Source: Proteobacteria bacterium HN_bin10 (lineage in GTDB: Bacteria; Pseudomonadota; Alphaproteobacteria; Caulobacterales; Aquidulcibacteraceae). Taken from it: 12,958 bases of DNA. The position numbers were made by a program, and so were the translations under genes. The stretch's first letter is position 1. Every line of letters begins with the position of its first letter. The notes under the pieces were generated by a model that saw nothing but the letters and a program-made list of their open reading frames with translations, ran no database searches and had not been told where the DNA came from. This document shows positions 8,618 through 12,958 of the stretch, piece after piece. The stretch lies in the NCBI GenBank assembly GCA_002083515.1, contig LWDN01000006.1, positions 1 to 12,958 of the forward strand, written 5' to 3'.

Positions 8618-8723
8618 CCTCCCCCTGTAAGGGGGAGGTGGCGAGCGTGAGCGAGCCGGAGGGGGTCCGGTGCTCGCGCTCTATCATCTGACCCCCTCCC
8701 AGCCTCCCCCTTGCAGGGGGAGG
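8618..8723. repeat. Complex palindromic repeat filling the aguA-aguB gap
   Basis: Two terminal hairpins, 8618-8625/8631-8638 (loop TGTAA) and 8703-8710/8716-8723 (loop TTGCA), each have an 8-bp CCTCCCCC/GGGGGAGG stem. The two 21-bp ends are also complementary to each other, with one G-U type difference. Between them is a perfect 10-bp pair, GGAGGGGGTC (8658-8667) and GACCCCCTCC (8690-8699). The RNA could therefore form either one long hairpin or separate small ones. The left side carries an extra GAGCGTGAGCGAG-containing bulge. It begins 6 nt after the aguA stop and ends 11 nt before the aguB ATG. It looks like a dispersed alphaproteobacterial palindromic element. Confidence 0.85.
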
Positions 8724-8726
8724 AGG
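8721..8726 (+). promoter_or_regulatory. Shine-Dalgarno sequence of aguB, supplied by the repeat arm
   Basis: AGGAGG is a perfect anti-16S match with an 8-nt spacer to the ATG at 8735. Its first three bases are the end of the right hairpin stem of the palindromic element, so folding of that hairpin, or of the long hairpin, would compete with ribosome binding. Confidence 0.75.
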
Positions 8727-8734
8727 AGCGTTTG

Positions 8735-9571
8735 ATGCCCCGCACAATCAAAGTCGCCGCGATCCAGACCTCGTACGGCGAAGACATAAAAGCCAACATC
8801 GCCAAGACCGAACGCTTCGTGCGCGAAGCGGCGGGCAAGGGCGCGCAAATCATCCTGCCGTCGGAGCTGTTTCAGGGGCCGTACTTCTGCACCACGCAGG
8901 AGGAGAGATGGTTCGCCACGGCATACGAGGCGAAGGCGCATCCGTGCGTCGCCGCCATGGCGCCCTTGGCGAAGGAATTGGGGGTTGTCATTCCCGTCTC
9001 GATCTTCGAACGCGACGGGCCACTCTATTTCAATTCGGTGGTCATCGTCGACGCCGACGGCAAGCAGCTGGGCGTTTATCGCAAGAGCCATATTCCCGAC
9101 GGCCCCGGCTATCAGGAGAAGTATTATTTTCGCCCCGGCGACACCGGCTTCAAGGTCTGGGACACGGCCTTCGGCCGCATCGGCGTCGGCATCTGCTGGG
9201 ACCAATGGTTTCCGGAAGCGGCGCGCGCCATGGCGATCCAGGGCGCGCAGGTCTTGTTCTATCCGACCGCGATCGGCAGCGAGCCGCACGATAGTTCGCT
9301 CGATACGCGCGATCCGTGGCGGCGCGCCATGCAGGGCCACGCGGTGTCGAACGTGATCCCGGTGGTGGCGTCAAACCGCATCGGCACGGAAGCCAGCGGG
9401 CAGAAATTCTACGGGTCGAGCTTCATCGCCGATCATCGCGGCGATCTGGTTGAGAGCTTCGAGCGCGAAGACGAGGGCGTGCTCGCGCACGAGTTCGATC
9501 TCGACTTCCTCGACCGCCACCGCGCGGCGTGGGGTTTCTTCCGGGATCGCAGGGTGGAATTTTATCGGTAG
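8735..9571 (+). CDS. aguB: N-carbamoylputrescine amidase
   Basis: This 278-residue nitrilase-superfamily enzyme hydrolyses N-carbamoylputrescine to putrescine, carbon dioxide and ammonia, completing the pathway started by AguA. The catalytic triad is visible: Glu44 in LPSELF, Lys117 in YRKSHIPDGPGYQEKYYF, and Cys154 in GICWDQWFPE. The phrase PDGPGYQEKYYF and the RAMQGHAVSN segment are characteristic of AguB rather than other nitrilases. Length is slightly under the usual 290 or so. ATG 8735 has an ideal AGGAGG 8 nt upstream. The gene ends 17 nt from the stop of the convergent GST gene. Co-transcription with aguA depends on whether the intervening palindrome allows read-through. Confidence 0.95.
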   Translation: MPRTIKVAAIQTSYGEDIKANIAKTERFVREAAGKGAQIILPSELFQGPYFCTTQEERWFATAYEAKAHPCVAAMAPLAKELGVVIPVSIFERDGPLYFNSVVIVDADGKQLGVYRKSHIPDGPGYQEKYYFRPGDTGFKVWDTAFGRIGVGICWDQWFPEAARAMAIQGAQVLFYPTAIGSEPHDSSLDTRDPWRRAMQGHAVSNVIPVVASNRIGTEASGQKFYGSSFIADHRGDLVESFEREDEGVLAHEFDLDFLDRHRAAWGFFRDRRVEFYR

Positions 9572-9588
9572 CACTACCGAAAAAGCCG

Positions 9589-10233
9589 CTAAGCCCTCCA
9601 GTGCGGCGGCCAGGTCGATTGCACCACGGGCAGTTCACACATGCGCGCCATCCATGCCGCCACATTCGCGCCGATGAGCCCAGCGGGCTCGATACCGGGA
9701 TTGCGCATGCCGATGCGCTGGGTGAGGGCGATCAACGGGAAAAGCGTATAGTCGGCGGCCGATAACTCGCCAGCGAGAAAGTTGCTCGTAACGCGCGACT
9801 CCCAAAACTGAAGTTCGCGGGCGATGCCGTCGTAAGCGGCTTTGATCCGCTCGGGCTGACGGTGTTCCGGCGCCGTGAAGAGCACGGCGTCGACAAGCCG
9901 CTCCATCGGCTCGGCGAAGTATTGATCGGCTTCGCGGATCAGGCGGCGTTCGATCGCGCGCTGCGCGACGTCGGCCGAGAAAAGCCGCGGCTCACCGGGC
10001 CATTTGTCTTCGATGTATTCGACGATGGCGGCCGATTCGTAGAGCGTGAAGCCGTTGTCATCGATCACAGGCACGCGCCGACGCGGATTGAGACGCGTGA
10101 AGGCGTCGGACTTGAGCTCTCCCGCGTCGAACGAGAGTTGCTTCAGCTCATACTGAGCGCCCTTGTGTTCCAGCGCCAGCCAGACACGCCACGCATAAGG
10201 AGAGCCCGAGGCAGAGTAAAACACCAGAGCCAT
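9589..10233 (-). CDS. Glutathione S-transferase family protein
   Basis: A 214-residue cytosolic protein with the two-domain GST layout. The N-terminal thioredoxin-like domain has a FYSASGSPYAWRVWLALEHK opening (Ser/Tyr candidates for thiolate activation near 7-13), the cis-Pro motif RRRVPVID and the glutathione-binding LYESAAIVEYI. The C-terminal helical domain carries FLAGELSAADYTLFPLI, the usual N-capping motif. The substrate is not predictable. It begins 8 nt after the stop of the HisN-type phosphatase gene on the same strand, with GGGAG just upstream of its ATG, so the two form an operon. It is convergent with aguB. Confidence 0.9.
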   Translation of the reverse strand: MALVFYSASGSPYAWRVWLALEHKGAQYELKQLSFDAGELKSDAFTRLNPRRRVPVIDDNGFTLYESAAIVEYIEDKWPGEPRLFSADVAQRAIERRLIREADQYFAEPMERLVDAVLFTAPEHRQPERIKAAYDGIARELQFWESRVTSNFLAGELSAADYTLFPLIALTQRIGMRNPGIEPAGLIGANVAAWMARMCELPVVQSTWPPHWRA

Positions 10234-10241
10234 GACGCTCC

Positions 10242-11042
10242 CTAGGCCTCAATCACACGGAGCGAAGCATCTCGCACGGGCTCGCATCCCCATGCCAGCA
10301 CGCGCCCGCCCTGGCTGGCGTCGCCGCCGTTCCACGCGCACACGCCGCCGCCGGCGCCGGCGATGATGGGAATGAGCGCGGCGATGTCAAAGGCCTTGAG
10401 ACCGCTTTCGATGACGCCGTCGATGTGACCGGCCGCGATCATGGCATAGGCGTAGCAATCGTAGCCGTAGCGCACCAATTTTGCGCCCTCGCGCACGCGT
10501 GCGAAGGCGTTCTCTTCCTCATCTCGAAAAAGATGCGGATCGGTGGTGCAGAAGATGGCTTCGCTTAGTCCGGCGCACGCGCGCGTCTTCAGGGGGCGCG
10601 TCTCGCTGCGGACGGTGGCGTTGGCGCCCAGAGAATCTCGGCTCATCCAGCCGCGATAGCGTTCGTCGAGATAGGGCTGATCCATCACGCCGAGGAGAGG
10701 GCGGCCCTCGTAATAGAGTCCGATCAGCACACCCCACGTGGGCAGCCCGGCAATGAAGGCGCGGGTGCCGTCGATGGGATCGAGGATCCATTGATAGCCG
10801 CTTCGGCTCTCGCGCTCACCATATTCTTCGCCCAGCACGCCATGATCGGGAAACGCGCGCTCGATCAGCGCCAGCATAGCGCGTTCGGCGGCCTGATCGG
10901 CGTCGGTCACCGGATCGAAGCGGCCGGCGCCCTTGTCGGTGATGGTGTGATCGGCGCGGAAGTACGGCAGGATCGCCGCGCGCGCGCCGTCCGCCAGCGT
11001 GTCGGCGAAGGCGAGAAGGCGAGGGATGTCGTGATTGCGCAT
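10242..11042 (-). CDS. hisN: HisN-type histidinol-phosphatase (inositol monophosphatase family)
   Basis: A 266-residue metal-dependent phosphatase of the IMPase superfamily. Metal ligands are visible: GEEYGE (71-76), DPIDGTRAFIAGLP (88-101) and the C-terminal KAFDIAAL (216-223, Asp219). The stretch after DPIDGT, with RAFI and a short LLGVMDQP loop, resembles histidinol-phosphatases of the HisN type more than SuhB or CysQ. The expected reaction is L-histidinol phosphate to L-histidinol, in histidine biosynthesis. ATG 11042 was chosen; longer in-frame starts run through a palindrome and into the divergent hutI gene. Adjacency to histidine-degradation genes is notable but may be chance. It leads a two-gene operon with the GST. 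The phosphatase family is firm; exact substrate less so. Confidence 0.82.
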   Translation of the reverse strand: MRNHDIPRLLAFADTLADGARAAILPYFRADHTITDKGAGRFDPVTDADQAAERAMLALIERAFPDHGVLGEEYGERESRSGYQWILDPIDGTRAFIAGLPTWGVLIGLYYEGRPLLGVMDQPYLDERYRGWMSRDSLGANATVRSETRPLKTRACAGLSEAIFCTTDPHLFRDEEENAFARVREGAKLVRYGYDCYAYAMIAAGHIDGVIESGLKAFDIAALIPIIAGAGGGVCAWNGGDASQGGRVLAWGCEPVRDASLRVIEA

Positions 11043-11058
11043 GGTGCTTACGCCCGCC

Positions 11059-11078
11059 CCCTCCCCTCGAGGGGAGGG
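11059..11078. repeat. 20-bp perfect palindrome in the hisN/hutI divergent gap
   Basis: A perfect 10+10 palindrome centred on TCGA between 11068 and 11069, with arms CCCTCCCCTC and GAGGGGAGGG. It occupies over a third of the 55-bp space (11043-11097) between two divergent genes, leaving little room for two promoters. Reading through it in the hutI frame gives LTPAPSPRGEGG, similar to the peptide encoded by the related repeat inside hutI, which supports a common repeat family. GGAGGT overlaps its right end (11077-11082) but lies 15 nt from the hutI ATG. Confidence 0.8.
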
Positions 11079-11097
11079 AGGTGTTAGAGCCAAGTCC

Positions 11098-12399
11098 ATG
11101 TGGGACACGCTTTGGGTTGACGTCAATCTCGCGACGATGATTCCGGGCAAGCCGTACGGCGCTATCGCGCGCGGCGCGCTCGCGGCGAAGGATGGCCGCA
11201 TCGCCTGGGTCGGTTTTGCCGCCGATCTGCCAAAGCCGCCTGACGAACTGGCGCGCGAGGTGCGCCGCTGCGGCGGCGCCTGGATCACGCCGGGCCTGGT
11301 CGATTGCCACACGCATCTGGTGTTCGGGGAAAACCGTGCGCGCGAGTTCGAACTGCGCTTGCAGGGCGCGAGCTACGAAGAGATCGCGCGCGCCGGCGGC
11401 GGCATCGTTTCCACTGTCGCGGCGACCAGGGCGGCGTCGAAGGACGAGTTGATCGCGAGCGCCACGCGCCGCTTAGATGGCCTGACACGCGAAGGCGTAA
11501 CGACGGTCGAGATCAAATCGGGTTACGGATTGGATCTGGAGACCGAGTTGAAGATGCTGGAAGCGGCGGGGGCGCTGGGACAACCCCTCCTCCCTTGCTC
11601 CGACGAGCAGGCGCCTGATCGTCTTCACGCCGCTCACCCCCCGACCCCCTCTCCACAAGGGAGAGGGGAAGACGCGCACATCCGCATAAAGCGCACGTTC
11701 CTTGGCCTCCACGCCTTGCCGCCGGAGTTCAAAGACGATCGCGCCGCCTATATGCAGCTCGTCGCCGACGTGATGGTCCCGGCCATTGCGGCCGCCGGCT
11801 TGGCCGATGCCGTCGATGCGTTCTGCGAGAACATTGGCTTCACTGCAGAGGAAGTTGATTACGTTTTTTCCGCCGCGCGCGCCAATGGCTTGGAGGTGAA
11901 GCTGCATGCCGAACAGCTCTCCAACAGTCATGGCGCCGCCCTGGCAGCGCGCCACCGGGCGCTTTCGGCGGATCACCTGGAATATCTCGACGATGCCGGC
12001 ATTGCGGCGATGGCGGACAACGGAACGGTCGCGGTGCTGTTGCCCGCCGCGTTCTACTTTCTGCGCGAGAAGCAATTGCCGCCGATCGACGCGCTGCGCA
12101 AGGCCGGCGTGCCGATGGCGGTCGCCACCGATTGCAACCCGGGCACCGCGCCGATGACCTCGCCACTTGCGGCGCTCAACATGGCGTGCACGCTTTTTCG
12201 TCTGACGCCGGAAGAAGCGCTCGCCGGCATGACGCGCGAAGGCGCGCGCGCTTTGGGACTGCAGGACGAGATCGGCACGCTCGAAGTCGGCAAGGCTTGC
12301 GACCTTGCCGTGTGGGATATCGGTTCGCCCGCCGAATTGAGCTATTGGCTCGGCGCGCCGCTGCTGCGCGAGCGGGTGTTCGCGGGGAGGGTTGTGTGA
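11098..12399 (+). CDS. hutI: Imidazolonepropionase with an in-frame repeat insertion
   Basis: HutI opens the ring of 4-imidazolone-5-propionate to N-formimino-L-glutamate, the third step of histidine degradation. This 433-residue amidohydrolase has all expected metal and active-site motifs: HTH (71-73), EIKSGYGLD (138-146), H205 in FLGLHALPPEF, H270 in KLHAEQLSN and D345 in ATDCNPG. Family members are usually about 400-410 residues; the excess is a roughly 31-residue Pro/Gly-rich segment (about 162-192, containing HPPTPSPQGRGED) between LKMLEAAGALG and IRIKRTFLGLHALPP, encoded by a palindromic repeat. The frame stays open, so activity may be kept if the segment loops out. ATG 11098 was chosen because WVDVNLATM matches the family start. 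hutU follows downstream. Confidence 0.95.
   Translation: MWDTLWVDVNLATMIPGKPYGAIARGALAAKDGRIAWVGFAADLPKPPDELAREVRRCGGAWITPGLVDCHTHLVFGENRAREFELRLQGASYEEIARAGGGIVSTVAATRAASKDELIASATRRLDGLTREGVTTVEIKSGYGLDLETELKMLEAAGALGQPLLPCSDEQAPDRLHAAHPPTPSPQGRGEDAHIRIKRTFLGLHALPPEFKDDRAAYMQLVADVMVPAIAAAGLADAVDAFCENIGFTAEEVDYVFSAARANGLEVKLHAEQLSNSHGAALAARHRALSADHLEYLDDAGIAAMADNGTVAVLLPAAFYFLREKQLPPIDALRKAGVPMAVATDCNPGTAPMTSPLAALNMACTLFRLTPEEALAGMTREGARALGLQDEIGTLEVGKACDLAVWDIGSPAELSYWLGAPLLRERVFAGRVV
11581..11673. repeat. Palindromic repeat inserted in frame within hutI
   Basis: About 93 bp (boundaries approximate, a multiple of three) absent from typical hutI genes. It contains CCCCTCCTCCC at the left (11584-11594), a near-perfect 22-bp palindrome (11602-11623, one mismatched pair), and a right-hand hairpin with a 9-bp stem 11646-11654/11660-11668 and loop ACAAG. 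The right part (11633-11668) is nearly identical to 12513-12547 downstream of hutI, differing by one indel and a base or two. Confidence 0.8.
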
Positions 12400-12404
12400 T
12401 GAAA

Positions 12405-12548
12405 CCCCTCCTCTCTCGCGGAGGAGAGGTAGGGGAGGAGGGGCGTTCCGCCGCCGCGCTCTTGCAAGCAATCCCGGAATAGAAAACAAGCACCGCATCG
12501 GATCGTTCGGCCCTCACCCCCTGCCCCCTCTCCACAAGGGAGAGGGGG
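12405..12548. repeat. Palindromic repeat pair filling the hutI-hutU gap
   Basis: The 164-bp gap 12400-12563 holds two G/C-strand hairpins. The left one has a perfect 9-bp pair CCCCTCCTC (12405-12413) and GAGGAGGGG (12435-12443), with an alternative inner stem 12410-12415/12424-12429. The right one is a 10-bp stem 12524-12533/12539-12548 with loop ACAAG and matches the hairpin inside hutI. About 80 bp of unremarkable sequence separates them. The left end is 5 nt after the hutI stop; the right end is 15 nt before the hutU ATG, where GGAG (12553-12556) is the likely ribosome-binding site. It may attenuate or protect the message. Confidence 0.8.
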
Positions 12549-12563
12549 AGACGGAGCAGCACC

Positions 12564-12958
12564 ATGAATTCCCGCCTTGACGCTTCGCGCGTCATTCGCG
12601 CGCCGCGCGGCAAGCAGATCAGTTGCAAGTCGTGGCTCACCGAAGCCGCGCTCAGGATGCTGATGAACAATCTCGATCCGGACGTGGCCGAGCATCCGGA
12701 GGAACTGGTTGTCTATGGCGGCATCGGCCGCGCCGCGCGCGACTGGAAGAGTTACGACAAGATCGTCGAGACGCTGCGCCGACTCGAGGACGATGAAACG
12801 CTGCTGGTGCAATCGGGCAAGCCGGTCGGCGTGTTCAAGACTCACGCCGATGCGCCGCGCGTGCTGCTCGCCAACTCCAACCTGGTGCCGCGTTGGGCGA
12901 CGTGGGAGCATTTCGACGAATTGGATCGCAAGGGCCTCATGATGTACGGCCAGATGAC
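12564..12958 (+). CDS. hutU: Urocanate hydratase, N-terminal part (runs off the window)
   Basis: The first 131 residues of HutU are present, with no stop before the window ends. HutU hydrates urocanate to 4-imidazolone-5-propionate using NAD+, producing the substrate of HutI. Highly conserved segments are visible: APRGKQISCKSWLTEAALRM (13-32), MNNLDPDVAE, VVYGGIGRAARDW, DDETLLVQSGKPVGVF, ANSNLVPRWATWEHF and the final GLMMYGQM. ATG 12564 has GGAG 7 nt upstream. It shares strand with hutI across a repeat-filled gap, so the hut genes probably form an operon that continues beyond the window, perhaps with hutH and hutG. Confidence 0.95.
   Translation, partial: MNSRLDASRVIRAPRGKQISCKSWLTEAALRMLMNNLDPDVAEHPEELVVYGGIGRAARDWKSYDKIVETLRRLEDDETLLVQSGKPVGVFKTHADAPRVLLANSNLVPRWATWEHFDELDRKGLMMYGQM

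Noticed and set aside
8611..8691. Short frame starting MFSSPCKGEV overlapping the aguA stop (TGATG)
   Set aside because: About 26 residues, entirely made of the palindromic repeat and without its own ribosome-binding site.
9566..9579. CGGTAG-CA-CTACCG hairpin between convergent aguB and GST genes as a terminator
   Set aside because: The stem is only 6 bp with a 2-nt loop, overlaps the aguB stop, and is followed by A residues rather than T residues in either direction of use.
11043..11312. N-terminal extension of the HisN-type gene upstream of 11042
   Set aside because: It runs through the palindrome and antisense to the conserved start of hutI, and the added residues do not resemble the phosphatase family.
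12399..12482. Short frame starting MKPLLSRGGE overlapping the hutI stop (TGATGA)
   Set aside because: About 27 residues reading through the repeat; the parallel with the aguA case suggests repeat-derived sequence rather than a gene, though a leader-peptide role cannot be excluded.
11473..12498. 341-codon open frame antisense to hutI
   Set aside because: It is the complement of a clearly conserved hutI and crosses two repeats; low-complexity Arg/Gly/His content.
8618..12548. CRISPR-like interpretation of the repeated G-rich blocks
   Set aside because: Copies are few, hundreds of bases apart, of unequal length and separated by real genes; there is no regular spacing and no cas gene.

Overview
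The window looks like chromosomal DNA from a GC-rich Proteobacterium, most likely an Alphaproteobacterium. This rests on the strong G/C bias at third codon positions, the protein families present (EttA, YecE-type DUF72, GT39, AguA/AguB, Hut enzymes) and several G/C-rich palindromic intergenic repeats of a kind common in alphaproteobacterial genomes. No rRNA, tRNA, CRISPR array, transposase or phage gene was seen. The taxon is an inference; nothing in the sequence names a species.

Layout. (1) 10-1290, minus: a Tat-exported S41-type peptidase that ends abruptly after its active-site region. It is divergent from (2) ettA at 1409-3079, plus. (3) 3084-4152, plus: three small, tightly packed genes after ettA: a DUF6883 protein, a DUF4926 protein and a lipoprotein. 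They are joined by ATGA and GTGA overlaps and are the best candidate here for an uncharacterised accessory module. (4) 4163-4307: a nested inverted-repeat element between convergent genes. (5) 7498-4328, minus, in transcription order: a GT39 membrane glycosyltransferase, an enoyl-CoA hydratase-like protein and a DUF72 protein. (6) 7625-9571, plus: aguA and aguB, which convert agmatine to N-carbamoylputrescine and then to putrescine. (7) 11042-9589, minus: a HisN-type phosphatase followed by a glutathione S-transferase. (8) 11098-12958, plus: hutI and the start of hutU, part of histidine catabolism.

The most striking signal is a set of G-rich palindromes in the agu-hut part. One complex about 106 bp long fills the aguA-aguB gap and carries the Shine-Dalgarno sequence of aguB. 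A 20-bp perfect palindrome sits in the short hisN/hutI divergent gap. A pair of hairpins fills the hutI-hutU gap. A close relative of that last hairpin lies inside hutI, in frame, adding about 31 residues (roughly 162-192) that the imidazolonepropionase family normally lacks. This resembles in principle the Rickettsia palindromic elements that insert into genes while keeping them open.

Functionally the right half is nitrogen salvage (agmatine to putrescine, urocanate onward through the Hut pathway). The left half is a mix of translation control (EttA), envelope modification (GT39) and uncharacterised small genes.
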